From: Amycolatopsis taiwanensis DSM 45107
Lineage (GTDB): Bacteria > Actinomycetota > Actinomycetes > Mycobacteriales > Pseudonocardiaceae
NCBI RefSeq assembly: GCF_000519205.1
Contig: NZ_JAFB01000025.1
Span: forward strand, 4,134-68,133
Reading direction: 5' to 3'
DNA length: 64,000 nt
Part shown: in pieces, positions 1-8,788 of the stretch
Position numbering within the stretch: position 1 is the first letter of the stretch
Layout: each line of letters opens with the position of its first letter
Notes under the pieces: generated by a model
What the model saw: the letters and a program-made list of their open reading frames with translations, nothing else
What the model was told of the DNA's origin: nothing
The model's database searches: none
Position numbers and translations under genes: made by a program

Positions 1-110
1 TCGGCCAACCCATGCCGGGCCGCGACCGAAATACACACCGCGGTCGTCGGAAACATCAGCTGCGAGAGCGCGAATGCGTCCGCTGCGCCTGCGGCGTTAC
101 TCTCGCTCAT
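1..110 (-). CDS. O-methyltransferase-like protein, N-terminal fragment (cut by window edge)
   Basis: The reverse strand reads from an ATG at 108-110, preceded by a good ribosome site (GGGGAG), and stays open to the window edge. It gives about 36 residues starting MSESNAAGAADAFALSQ and containing LMFPTTAVCISVAARHGLA. This matches the helical dimerisation domain that opens many actinomycete SAM-dependent O-methyltransferases. The SAM-binding part lies outside the window. It is divergent from the P450 gene, so the two may be tailoring enzymes at the edge of a biosynthetic cluster (inference). The open frame and ribosome site are seen; the family is assigned from the N-terminus only. Confidence 0.6.
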   Translation of the reverse strand, partial: MSESNAAGAADAFALSQLMFPTTAVCISVAARHGLA

Positions 111-300
111 GTATTTCTCCCCTGCTTTCCGTGCGGGATATTTCGTTGGTGTCCGGCACACCAGCATTCAGCGTCATCGCCACCCAGTCGTGGGGCAGAC
201 GTCCCGGGACGGCTGGGATTCCGGATCGCGCCCCTGGGAAGCGATATCCCGCGGTGGCGGGACATCGCGTAGATGCCGCTGGGACACCGGGCGTGTCACG

Positions 301-1566
301 ATGAACGGCCAACACCCGGACGAGATCCCAGCGCCGCAGAAGATGCGTAGACAGGCAGGAGTCAACGTGGTTCAGCCGTCCACTCTCCCGATGCTGCCCC
401 GCGAACGGGTCACCCACCCGTTCGATCTGCCTCCCGAGTACCTCGCGCTGCGCAAGGAAGCGCCGATCAGCCGGTTCGTCTGGCCCAACGGGGTGGAGGG
501 CTGGCTGGTCACCACCTACGACCTGCAACGGGAAGTGCTCGCCGACAACCGGTTCAGCATCGACCGAGCCGGCTGCATGCCGCCTTCGCTGGCGGTGGGC
601 CGCAAGCCGGTGATGATGCCTCGCTCCCTCGTCGCGATGGACCCGCCGGAGCACACGAAGTGGCGGCGGCTGATCATGCGCGACCTGACGCCGGGCAAGG
701 CACGCGCCCTGGAGCCCCGAATCGAGGCGGTCACCAGGAAGCACCTCGCCCGCATGCGAGAACAGGGCCCACCGGTGGACCTGCTGCCGTCGCTGGCGTT
801 CCCGGTCCCGTCCGCGATAATCTGCGAGCTACTCGGGGTACCGGTCGCGGACCAGGATTTCTTCCAGCACCAGACCCACGTGCGCAGTTCCGTGCACAGC
901 ACCCCGGATGAGGTCGACGAGGCGACGATTGCCCTCACCGAATACCTGGCCGGGATCGTCGACGAGAAGAAGCGCCATCCGGCGGACGACTTGCTGAGCC
1001 ACCTCGGTCAAGCGGAGGTAGACGGTGAGCCGGTGTCGCGTGAGCACATGGTCGGGATGGCCATGCTCCTGCTGCTGGCGGGTCATGAGACCACCGCGAG
1101 CACAATCGGCGTAGGCGTGGCAAACCTGATGGGCCGCCCCGACCTGATCCAGGAGTTGCGCACCCGCGAAAGCGCGGACCGGCTCGTCGAGGAGATCCTG
1201 CGGATCCACTCGGTCATCCAGTACGGCGTCCTCCGTCGCGCGACCGAGGACGTCGAGGTCGGCGGCGTGCGCATAGCCGCGGGCGATTGGGTCACCTGCC
1301 TGCTGGCGTCGGGAAACCGCGACGAATCTCGCTACCAGTGCTCGCATGCGATCGACGTGAACCAACCGACCGTCCCCCACATAACCTTCGGCTACGGCGT
1401 GCACCAGTGCGTCGGGATGAGCCTCGCCCGCGTGGAGCTGCGCGTCGTACTGCGCGCTCTGTTCACCGAATTCCCCGACCTGAGCCCAATATGCCCGGTG
1501 GAAGAACTGCGCTACCGCGAGGACATGTTCGTCTACGGCCTGTACGAACTACCCGTACGGTGGTGA
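301..1566 (+). CDS. Cytochrome P450
   Basis: This is a soluble bacterial class I P450 of 421 residues from the ATG at 301; an in-frame GTG at 367 is an alternative start. The I-helix oxygen-binding motif AGHETTAS is at about 260-267, the ExxR motif (EILR) at 298-301, and the haem loop FGYGVHQCVG carries the axial Cys370. The segment between ExxR and the haem loop is slightly unusual (GNRDESRYQCSHAIDV instead of the common NRDP-x-x-F pattern). No ferredoxin or reductase gene is adjacent, so electrons must come from elsewhere. It diverges from a methyltransferase-like gene across about 190 bp, which suggests natural-product tailoring or detoxification. The substrate cannot be inferred. Confidence 0.93.
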   Translation: MNGQHPDEIPAPQKMRRQAGVNVVQPSTLPMLPRERVTHPFDLPPEYLALRKEAPISRFVWPNGVEGWLVTTYDLQREVLADNRFSIDRAGCMPPSLAVGRKPVMMPRSLVAMDPPEHTKWRRLIMRDLTPGKARALEPRIEAVTRKHLARMREQGPPVDLLPSLAFPVPSAIICELLGVPVADQDFFQHQTHVRSSVHSTPDEVDEATIALTEYLAGIVDEKKRHPADDLLSHLGQAEVDGEPVSREHMVGMAMLLLLAGHETTASTIGVGVANLMGRPDLIQELRTRESADRLVEEILRIHSVIQYGVLRRATEDVEVGGVRIAAGDWVTCLLASGNRDESRYQCSHAIDVNQPTVPHITFGYGVHQCVGMSLARVELRVVLRALFTEFPDLSPICPVEELRYREDMFVYGLYELPVRW

Positions 1567-1583
1567 CCACCGCGAACTTGGCC

Positions 1584-1895
1584 TCATGACGATGGACAGA
1601 ATCGCATCGCCCGGCGCACCACGGCGATCACCGCAAGAAGGGAGCGGACGTCATCGTCGTCCCAGGATCGTGCCTTGACCGCAGAAATGGCAGCATCCAC
1701 TGTGGACCGCACAGCACGGTCCGGGTGCACGACTCGCACGCCACGGTCTGAGCACGCGGCGTGGTAGAGGCGGGGACCAGCGAGGAAACCAAGGTCGCTG
1801 TCGGAAGGGTCATCGCCGTCGTGCCCAGGCTTTTCGCGCGTTAGCCTGACCAGGTAGGTGTCGAGCTTGCCGTAACCGGGTGAGGGTGAGGTCAT
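1584..1895 (-). CDS. Hypothetical protein (about 103 aa)
   Basis: I do not recognise this protein. From the ATG at 1893-1895 it gives about 103 residues, beginning MTSPSPGYGKLDTYLVRL. The C-terminal half has a helical, charged stretch (STVDAAISAVKARSWDDDDVRSLL). Its start codon overlaps the start codon of the divergent 78-residue gene in a CATG box, so both cannot use conventional leaders. No clear ribosome site precedes it on this strand. It could be a real small gene or a chance open frame. Confidence 0.35.
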   Translation of the reverse strand: MTSPSPGYGKLDTYLVRLTREKPGHDGDDPSDSDLGFLAGPRLYHAACSDRGVRVVHPDRAVRSTVDAAISAVKARSWDDDDVRSLLAVIAVVRRAMRFCPSS

Positions 1896-2130
1896 GAAGG
1901 GCGACTGGGTGGAAGTGGTCCTGGAGGCCGGAAACGAGACCCGCACTTACGAGATCGCAGCCACCCGAGCGGGCCGGCGAGTCGAGGTCAACATTCGCCG
2001 CGGGGTGGCCGAGGTCGTCGAGGTGACCCGGTCGGGCACACCGGTCAGGACAGCGCGATTCATGGCCAGCCGGGTCCTGGCGCTCGTCGAGCATCCCGCC
2101 GCCGGATCGGCGGCGGACCAGAAAGACTGA
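1894..2130 (+). CDS. Small conserved-looking hypothetical protein (78 aa)
   Basis: The product has 78 residues from the ATG at 1894, preceded by a purine-rich ribosome site (GTGAGGGTGAGG). It looks like a compact beta-rich fold with alternating residues, including RRVEVNIRRGVAEVVEVTR and SGTPVRTARFMASRVLALVE. Small proteins of this style are common in actinomycetes and have no known function. There is no signal peptide or membrane segment. The neighbours are the P450 upstream and the luciferase-like gene downstream, with no shared operon signal. Confidence 0.55.
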   Translation: MKGDWVEVVLEAGNETRTYEIAATRAGRRVEVNIRRGVAEVVEVTRSGTPVRTARFMASRVLALVEHPAAGSAADQKD

Positions 2131-2257
2131 ACGTCTCCGGAGTCACAACCAACTACCTGCATCGTTCCCCGGAATAACTGCCTGCGCAGACATGTTCATG
2201 CGGATGGGCAACCGTCGGAGGCGAGCGGCGCCGCCGGCCACAGAGAAGGGGAACACC

Positions 2258-3313
2258 ATGCCATTCGACATCGGCATCATGACCTTCGCGGAACTCACGG
2301 AAGACCCGGTCAACGGGACCCTCCCAGCTCCGCGGCAGCGCGTCCGCGAGACGATCGAGCAGGCGCAGGTTGCCGACCAGGTCGGACTCGACGTGTTCGG
2401 CGTCGGTGAGCACCACCGCTCCGACTTTGTGGGATCGGCGCCGAGCATCCTGTTGGCCGCCGCCGCGGAGAAGACCCAGAACATCAAGCTGACGAGCTCG
2501 GTCACCGTGCTCAGCTCGGAGGATCCCGTGCGCGTCTGGGAACAGTTCGCCACGATCGATCTGCTCTCCGCCGGCCGCGCCGAGATCATCGCTGGGCGTG
2601 GCTCCTACACCGAGTCCTTCCCGCTGTTCGGATACGACCTGAAGGACTACGCGGACCTGTTCCGCGAGAAGCTCGACCTGCTGCTCAAGATCCGCGACCA
2701 GAACCCGCTGACCTGGCAAGGACGCTTCCGCGCACCCCTGGCCGACGCCGATATCGCGCCACGCGCCGACGGCGAGACCATCCCGATCTGGGTCGCGGTC
2801 GGCGGATCGCCCGCGTCGGCCATCAGCACCGGCCGCCTCGGCCTGCCCATGGCTCTTGCCCTGCTGCTCGGACCGATGAACTTCCACGAGGAGACGGTCC
2901 TTCTCTATCGAGAGGCCGCCGCTCAGGCCGGGCACCACGCGCTGCCGATCAGCATCAACTCGCACGGGTACGTCGGGCGGACCAGCCAGGGCGCACGGGA
3001 CACCATGTACCCCTACTTCGCCAAGGGCATGCTGGAGAACAACCATCAGCGCGGCGCCGGATTCCCGCTCTCCCGGGCCGCGTTCGACGCGCAGTCGTCG
3101 CCGACGGCCGGGCTGCTGGTGGGAAGCCCGCAGGAGATCATCGACAAGCTGCTCACCTACCACGAGCTGTACGGCCTGAACCGCGCCATCATCCAGATGG
3201 GCTTCGGCGGAATGCCGCAGAAGGATCACCTCGAGGCGATCGAGCGGCTCGGCACCGAGGTCGCGCCGGTGGTGCGACGTGAAGTCACGGCACGGGACGG
3301 GATCGCGGCATGA
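2258..3313 (+). CDS. LLM-class flavin-dependent monooxygenase, CE1758-like
   Basis: This bacterial-luciferase-fold (TIM barrel) monooxygenase has 351 residues from the ATG at 2258, chosen because GAGAAGGGG sits just upstream. It contains the family segments FGVGEHHRSDFVGSAPSI and SAGRAEIIAGRGSY. Such enzymes use reduced FMN supplied by a partner reductase. The next gene overlaps it by 4 bp and encodes exactly that partner. The pair matches the family of paired proteins named after CE1758 and CE1759, whose substrate is unknown to me. Confidence 0.88.
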   Translation: MPFDIGIMTFAELTEDPVNGTLPAPRQRVRETIEQAQVADQVGLDVFGVGEHHRSDFVGSAPSILLAAAAEKTQNIKLTSSVTVLSSEDPVRVWEQFATIDLLSAGRAEIIAGRGSYTESFPLFGYDLKDYADLFREKLDLLLKIRDQNPLTWQGRFRAPLADADIAPRADGETIPIWVAVGGSPASAISTGRLGLPMALALLLGPMNFHEETVLLYREAAAQAGHHALPISINSHGYVGRTSQGARDTMYPYFAKGMLENNHQRGAGFPLSRAAFDAQSSPTAGLLVGSPQEIIDKLLTYHELYGLNRAIIQMGFGGMPQKDHLEAIERLGTEVAPVVRREVTARDGIAA

Positions 3314-3909
3314 AGACCCTGCCCGGCATCGAGACGGAAGCCGTCGCACGCCCAGCCGGCCCGATACTGCGAGTCGTGGTCGTCAACGGCAGCCCGAGCC
3401 GGCCGTCCAAGACCATGGGGCTCGTCAGCGTCATCCTCGACACGCTCAGGGGAATGCTTCCCATTGAGACGTCCCAGATCGACGTCTACCGCCTGGGTCC
3501 GGCGTTCACGGGCACGATCGAACGCGAACAAGTTCCGGCCGACGTAGCGGCACAGCTCCGCCTCGCCGAGGAAGCCGACCTGCTCATTGCCGCCGTTCCG
3601 GTGTACCGCGGCTCGTACCCGGGCATGTTCAAGCATTTCTTCGACCTTGTCGACCAATATGCGCTCGTGAACAAGCCTGTCCTTCTTGCCGCGACGGGCG
3701 GAGGCGACCACCATGCGCTTGTCCTGGAGCACGCCTTGCGGCCGCTGTTCGCCTTCTTCCAGGCGTTGACGATCCCGGTCGCGGTCTTCGCATCCGCGGG
3801 AGACTTCGACGGTACGACACTGCTCAACCCCCGCGTCTATGGACGCATCGAGGTCGCGCTCACTGACGTTGTGGACCTTCTCAGAGCTCGCGCGACGGGG
3901 CCCGGGTGA
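3310..3909 (+). CDS. NAD(P)H-dependent FMN reductase, CE1759-like partner
   Basis: This flavodoxin-fold reductase of 199 residues has the FMN-phosphate loop NGSPSRPS at about 26-33 and the flavin-site segment PVYRGSYPGMFKHFFD, as in MsuE/SsuE-type FMN reductases. It starts inside the stop codon of the luciferase-like gene (ATGA overlap at 3310-3313), so the two are translationally coupled. It should supply FMNH2 to that monooxygenase. A strong hairpin follows 50 bp after its stop. Confidence 0.88.
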   Translation: MKTLPGIETEAVARPAGPILRVVVVNGSPSRPSKTMGLVSVILDTLRGMLPIETSQIDVYRLGPAFTGTIEREQVPADVAAQLRLAEEADLLIAAVPVYRGSYPGMFKHFFDLVDQYALVNKPVLLAATGGGDHHALVLEHALRPLFAFFQALTIPVAVFASAGDFDGTTLLNPRVYGRIEVALTDVVDLLRARATGPG

Positions 3910-3960
3910 CACACAGCCGGCCCCGCGGCCATCAGCGGACGATTGAGGACGAGGCCACCA

Positions 3961-3987
3961 AGGGCGCCGGTCGGTGACCGGCGCCCT
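3961..3987. terminator. Bidirectional hairpin terminator
   Basis: A perfect 11-bp stem (AGGGCGCCGGT / ACCGGCGCCCT) surrounds a 5-base loop. It lies between the convergent FMN reductase and sialidase-like genes, so it can end transcription from both sides. There is no U-tract, as is usual in high-GC actinomycetes. Confidence 0.75.
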
Positions 3988-4009
3988 CCGCGGGCGGTTC
4001 TCGATCGGC

Positions 4010-5449
4010 TCAGAACGCGGTGACCGCGACGGCCGGTTGCAGTGCCGCGACCGCTTCGACAGGCGTGCTCGTCGGGGTGGTGCCTCCGGTGATGGCCAGT
4101 CCTCCGGTCGGGGCGAACATGCCCATGGCGAAGGTCGATCCGCTAGGCGCCGACGCGATCGGCAGGATCGGGTAGGCGTTGCCGCCGGCGCGCACGGAGG
4201 TGGAGATGTAGTCGCCGAACATGCGGCCCTGTGAGGTGTTGGGAATCCAGGACAGGTTCATCGGGCCGGCGAGCTGGGTTGCCGCGCTCCAGGTGGTGCC
4301 GCCGTTGGTCGAGGAGATGAACCCGGCGTCGAGCTGGCAGGTCGACGCCGTGCAGTTGGCGGTGGGATAGAAGTAGTAGGTCAGGCCGATCCGCGCGGAG
4401 CCGCCGGAGCTCGAGGGATCGACGCCGATGCCGGGCACGAAGTGGTCGACGCTGCTGGTCGTGGCGTCGATCGGCACCTGAACCGGGGTGCTCCAGGTGG
4501 TTCCGGTGGCGGACTTGCTGAGCACGATGTCGTTACTGGGGCACCCGCTGCGGAACCGGCAGTCCGACCAGACCACATAGACCGTGCCGGCCGAGTCGAT
4601 CTCCGCGCTGGGCAGGAATTCCTCCCGCAACCCGCCCGCGACATCGTGATGGCTGACGCTGGACACCAGAGTGGGCGTGTTCCAGCTCGCGCCGCCGTTG
4701 GTCGAGGTGAACGACCGGATCTGGTTGTTGAGCGACTCGTAGGGCACCACCACGGTGCCGTCGGGCCGGACCACGGGCTGGCCACCGAGCCCGGTGTGCG
4801 TACCCGAAGGCGCGCGGGCCGGTCCCCAGGTCAGGCCGCCGTCGGTGGAGGTCTGCATCCGGAGCGAGTCGCCTTGGCTGGTGACGTCGTATTCGGTGTA
4901 GCAGTTGCCGTAGAACGGGCTGGTAGTCGTGTTGTCGCAGACGATCCAGTTCTTGTCCAGCGATCCGGTCGCGGTGGTGACCGGGTTGCTCCAGTGCAGC
5001 CCGCCGTCGGTGGAGCGGCTGGTGAGCACCGGTGTCCCGCCGGGGCAGTTGACGCCCAGGGAGGAGATCAGCCAGACGTTGTGCTTCGCGTCGAAGGCGA
5101 CCGAGGCGTCGCTGATCTGCCCACATGCGCCACCGGCGTTGCCGGTGGTACCAGGCAGGAATCCCTGCGTCCACGTGGCGCCGCCGTCGGTGGAGGTGGC
5201 GAAGCCGATGTTCGACGCGCCCCCGCCGGATACCCGCCCGACCTGGAACGCCGAAACGATGGTGCTGCCGAACGAAAACGTGTCCGGTTCGACCTCGGTG
5301 CGATGTTGTGCCTGAGCATCGGTGAAGGGGTCGGTACTGACCTGCGTGACAGCGACATTCGCCGACGCCGGCGACGCAGCGACGAAAAGCCCACCGACAA
5401 CGGCAGCGGGCAACAGCATCGCGGTCAACACTCTGCGGGGTCTGGACAT
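4010..5449 (-). CDS. Secreted Asp-box (BNR) beta-propeller, sialidase-like
   Basis: The product has 479 residues with a Sec signal peptide (MSRPRRVLTAMLLPAAVVGG, cleavage likely after ASPASA). The mature part carries at least five Asp-box repeats of the S-x-D-x-G-x-x-W type: STDGGATW, STDGGLHW, STDGGLTW, STNGGASW and STNGGTTW. These mark a sialidase-type beta-propeller. I could not confirm the arginine triad or nucleophilic Tyr/Glu pair of true sialidases, so another propeller hydrolase or a binding protein is possible. The ATG at 5447-5449 is chosen because it opens the signal peptide. It heads a block of exported hydrolases. Confidence 0.8.
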   Translation of the reverse strand: MSRPRRVLTAMLLPAAVVGGLFVAASPASANVAVTQVSTDPFTDAQAQHRTEVEPDTFSFGSTIVSAFQVGRVSGGGASNIGFATSTDGGATWTQGFLPGTTGNAGGACGQISDASVAFDAKHNVWLISSLGVNCPGGTPVLTSRSTDGGLHWSNPVTTATGSLDKNWIVCDNTTTSPFYGNCYTEYDVTSQGDSLRMQTSTDGGLTWGPARAPSGTHTGLGGQPVVRPDGTVVVPYESLNNQIRSFTSTNGGASWNTPTLVSSVSHHDVAGGLREEFLPSAEIDSAGTVYVVWSDCRFRSGCPSNDIVLSKSATGTTWSTPVQVPIDATTSSVDHFVPGIGVDPSSSGGSARIGLTYYFYPTANCTASTCQLDAGFISSTNGGTTWSAATQLAGPMNLSWIPNTSQGRMFGDYISTSVRAGGNAYPILPIASAPSGSTFAMGMFAPTGGLAITGGTTPTSTPVEAVAALQPAVAVTAF

Positions 5450-5727
5450 CGCGCTATCACCTTCTCGGGCGCAACGGAGGCAGGACAGCAGGACGACGCT
5501 TCCCACCATGACCTGCTCATCCAGACACAGACCCGAGAACCGGTAAATCCGCCATTCGATCCTCCGCTGCCGGCCCCCGCGAAACTGCACCGGTCCAGAA
5601 CCATCAGCCTCCGCCGAACGGCACATCCTCCAGAACTGCCCGGACGTGTACGCCTGCGCCGGCATCACGGCACCCGAACGGATGTGATCGGTCAGGGTGT
5701 GGGTGGCGGGCATCGGAATCCGGCTGT

Positions 5728-7818
5728 TCAGCCTCCGTAGGACCGCCAGGTGCCAAGCGGTTTCCGGGCGCCGACGCCGCGCTTGCCGTAGTCGCACACC
5801 CCGTTGGCGAAGGTGGCGGCCAGCCGTTGTTTTTCCTCGTCGGTGAAGGTTACCGGGTAGTCGTGGAAGTTCAGCGGCTTGAGCCGGCACTTCAGCACGT
5901 CCATGGCCAGGTTCTCGCCGGCGACCAGCCGGGGGTTGGCGGCCACCGGATACAGTGCGCCGCACTGCCCGCTCGATGGGACAGTGAGCGGCTGCTGGAC
6001 TCGTTGGCCGCTGGGCAGATAGCAGCCATCGGCGAGGTCGGCCGGCCGGTGTGCCAGGACCTTGGCCGACAGGGGCCGATGCGAGGTGTCGGCCTCAATC
6101 GCGGTCAGCCACCGGTCCATCGCGTCCAGCTCGTATGCGCTGGCGAGGCCCGCCTGGGCCGGGGCGTTCTCGATGATCACCTGGTTGCCTGCCGTGCCGT
6201 TGGCGTCCAGAAGCCGCTGGCGCATGGTGAACGACCACTCCGAGGTATGAATGTCGTTACCGAACCCGGCGAGGTCGAGATCGGTGCGCTGGTCGATGAT
6301 CGGCGTCGTGCGCAGGCCCTCCGACGCCGAGTTCAGGATGTCGTCGGCGTAGGAGGCCGCCAAGGCCACCGGGTCGGCGGCGCTCCGCTGCGGGACCGGC
6401 TTGCCGGTGTAGTCCAGCCCACCGATGCCGGCGTTCAGGTCCACGAACTGGGCCGGGGTGATCTGACCATCCTTCAGCGCCTGGAGCCCGTACTGGATGC
6501 CCGTGCTGTCGAGCGGACTGCGCACGAACCCGGTCTGGGGATCGCGGCCGAGCTGGTTGACCAACTGCTCGTTCGAATTGCACTTCACGCCGCCGGGATT
6601 GGTCACCGGGTCCCATCGAGCCGACACCGGAATCGCCGCGTTGCAACTGTCGGTCGCGGTGGCCCGGCTGGCGAAGGTGGCGTCCCAGGAGATGCAGGTG
6701 CCGTAGTCGTGGTAGCCGGAAACGGCCAGCCGCTGGGCCGGGGTGAACGAGGCACCCGGGCCGGCGAAGTACCGGTTGAGCAACCGGCAGTCCGACACCG
6801 GCCCGCCCGTGGTGAGCGGGTCGGGGAACGATATGCCCGGAATGATCCCGTCCACGATCCCCGGGTAGCTCTCCGCGATGTCGTACTGCTGGATCGCCCC
6901 GCCGGAGCCGCCCCAGCCGATCGTGTGCAGCACCGGCCCGTAGGTCTCGACGAAGTGCTCCTTGACCATCATCGCCGCTTCCGCGGAGATAATCGGGCTG
7001 CAGTTGTTGTCCAGCACGTTCAGGCTGGAGGACGCGACCGCGTAACCCTGGGAGAGGAACAGGTCGTTGAGCACGCCGCCGGTCGTCGCGCCCTGGTGGT
7101 AGCCGGCGTTGCAGCCGCCGCCGAAGGTGTAGACCAGTTTCTGGTTCCAGGAGCTGTCAGGGGTGAACGGCGACGGTGCGCTGCCGTCGTGGAGTGCCGC
7201 GATTTCGTAGACGGCACGGTCGATCGTGCCCCGCTCGATGCGGACGATGTAGGGCACCTTCCTGCCGCCGACGGTCGCCGTGGCGAGGTCGGCGGGCCGG
7301 GCGGCCGGGTCGGCCAACGCGGCGAAGGTGCCTGCGGTCGTGCGGTACTGGTAGCTCACCTGGGTCGGCGCGCTGCACAAGGGTTGCTGTGCGGGTGGCA
7401 GGCCATAGGCCTGGGTCTCGCAGAAGAACGGCTGTTGCTGCGGGCCGGAAAAGACCGGGCCCGTGCCGGGATGATCGACCACCTTCAGCGTGGCGGATCC
7501 GCCGTGCCCGGCCGGCGCGGCCGTGATGTCGTTGCTGCCCACGTGCAGGCCGGTCACCAGCCCGAGCAGGCTGCCGTCCGGCTGCCGGTGAAAGGCGGAG
7601 GTGACGTCCTGACCGTTCGCGGTGACCCGGACCCCGGATCGACCCGATGGGTCGACCCGTACCAGGACCTGCCCGCCGCTGACGAGATCGGGACGAGGAT
7701 TGGACACCGAGGAGATCACGATGGGACCGCCTGGGTCCGCGGACGCGGATTGTGGCACGAACAGGGGTGCCGCCAGCGCCGCCATCAGGGTCATCGAGCG
7801 CCAAATACGGTTTCTCAC
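5728..7818 (-). CDS. Secreted DUF6351-family esterase-like protein
   Basis: The product has 696 residues with an N-terminal signal peptide (MTLMAALAAPLFVPQSASA). An N-terminal beta-rich domain is followed by an alpha/beta-hydrolase-like domain. The likely nucleophile elbow is GWGGSGG with Ser305, and the segment GGGCNAGYHQG may help form the oxyanion hole. Many cysteines suggest disulfides. I recognise it as DUF6351-like, a family of actinomycete exported proteins with no firm function. An esterase or depolymerase role is inferred from the fold. It lies upstream of the sialidase-like gene on the same strand, with a 278-bp gap that probably holds a separate promoter. Confidence 0.75.
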   Translation of the reverse strand: MRNRIWRSMTLMAALAAPLFVPQSASADPGGPIVISSVSNPRPDLVSGGQVLVRVDPSGRSGVRVTANGQDVTSAFHRQPDGSLLGLVTGLHVGSNDITAAPAGHGGSATLKVVDHPGTGPVFSGPQQQPFFCETQAYGLPPAQQPLCSAPTQVSYQYRTTAGTFAALADPAARPADLATATVGGRKVPYIVRIERGTIDRAVYEIAALHDGSAPSPFTPDSSWNQKLVYTFGGGCNAGYHQGATTGGVLNDLFLSQGYAVASSSLNVLDNNCSPIISAEAAMMVKEHFVETYGPVLHTIGWGGSGGAIQQYDIAESYPGIVDGIIPGISFPDPLTTGGPVSDCRLLNRYFAGPGASFTPAQRLAVSGYHDYGTCISWDATFASRATATDSCNAAIPVSARWDPVTNPGGVKCNSNEQLVNQLGRDPQTGFVRSPLDSTGIQYGLQALKDGQITPAQFVDLNAGIGGLDYTGKPVPQRSAADPVALAASYADDILNSASEGLRTTPIIDQRTDLDLAGFGNDIHTSEWSFTMRQRLLDANGTAGNQVIIENAPAQAGLASAYELDAMDRWLTAIEADTSHRPLSAKVLAHRPADLADGCYLPSGQRVQQPLTVPSSGQCGALYPVAANPRLVAGENLAMDVLKCRLKPLNFHDYPVTFTDEEKQRLAATFANGVCDYGKRGVGARKPLGTWRSYGG

Positions 7819-7965
7819 CGATGCGACTCCACTGGCTCATGGGCACCACCTCGGCGTGGCGCCGACTGCTGGTATAGCACGAATCCGCGCAGCGGGCGAA
7901 CAACCGTCGCGCAGCGAGTGCCCCTGATGAACTGGCGGACCCGGCAATCGGGCGAATCGCTCCGA

Positions 7966-8607
7966 CTATTCGTCTCCGGGCGCGTCGTGGTCTTGCGGCG
8001 ATTCGATTGTCAGTGGTGTTGCGGTGTTGCCGGTGATCTGGCGGCGGTCGGTCATGGTGCGGTCCAGTTGCTGGGCCAGACGCGGGATCGTGCTGGGTGG
8101 GAGGTAGGTGTCGGCGCCGGCGTTGAGGAGGCGGCGGACCGGGCCCTGGTAGCTGACGCCGAGTTCCTTGTCCTCGATTTCCGCGATGACCACTCGTGCC
8201 TTCGGGTACATCGATCGGAAGCTTCCGATCAGCTGTGGGCTGACCGGCGGGACCAGCAGCACGTCGACGCTCTTGGGGTCGGCCGAGCTCATGTCCAGCA
8301 CTACGTAGTCGGGGCCGAGCTGAGCGGACAGCGATGTCCGAGCCGATTCCGACAGCTTCATCGCGGTGGCCACGACCGTCACGTTCTCAAAGGCCAACGA
8401 CGGGCGTTCGGCGGCCTGGCCGCCGCGGCTGCCGGGATCGATGATTCCGGCCTCGAACGTGCCCTGGGTGCTGGATATCGTCGCGATCGACCTGCCGTCC
8501 CGGGTGATGAGCAGGTCCTCGCCAGGACCGAGAGCGTCGATCAGTGCCACAAGGTCTTCCGGAAGGCGGGTGGCGTCGATCCACCGCGCAGCCTGCTCGC
8601 CCGCCAT
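7966..8607 (-). CDS. Hypothetical protein with Phd-like N-terminus and receiver-like C-terminus
   Basis: The product has 213 residues from the ATG at 8605-8607. Residues about 10-45 (PEDLVALIDALGPGEDLLIT then RDGRSIATIS) resemble the DNA-binding arm of Phd/YefM-type antitoxins. Residues about 70-190 look like an alternating alpha/beta, receiver-like domain (VTVVATAM, YVVLDMSS, VDVLLVPP, ARVVIAEIE). They lack an obvious phospho-Asp pocket and end with NAGADTYLPPSTI, as receivers often do. No toxin gene is adjacent. It may be a stand-alone regulator; I do not know a named family. Confidence 0.55.
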   Translation of the reverse strand: MAGEQAARWIDATRLPEDLVALIDALGPGEDLLITRDGRSIATISSTQGTFEAGIIDPGSRGGQAAERPSLAFENVTVVATAMKLSESARTSLSAQLGPDYVVLDMSSADPKSVDVLLVPPVSPQLIGSFRSMYPKARVVIAEIEDKELGVSYQGPVRRLLNAGADTYLPPSTIPRLAQQLDRTMTDRRQITGNTATPLTIESPQDHDAPGDE

Positions 8608-8788
8608 CAGGCCCGAAACGAACGCACGGCGACGACGCGGATCCCAAGCAGTTTCGTCATGGCACGTGATCCTTGCACACGGGCCGGACCACCGTCTCGC
8701 GGCCTATTCGAGGCGGAAAAGCCGATCATGAGGCAGCCATTTTAGAAAGTTGGGCTGGTAACGCTGACCCCAGCGCCCGGCCTTTGTC

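Noticed and set aside
5827-8745. Very long open frame (972 codons) on the plus strand
   Set aside because: It lies antisense to the DUF6351 and Phd-like genes, is Arg/Gly/Val-rich without motifs, and is a third-position GC shadow.
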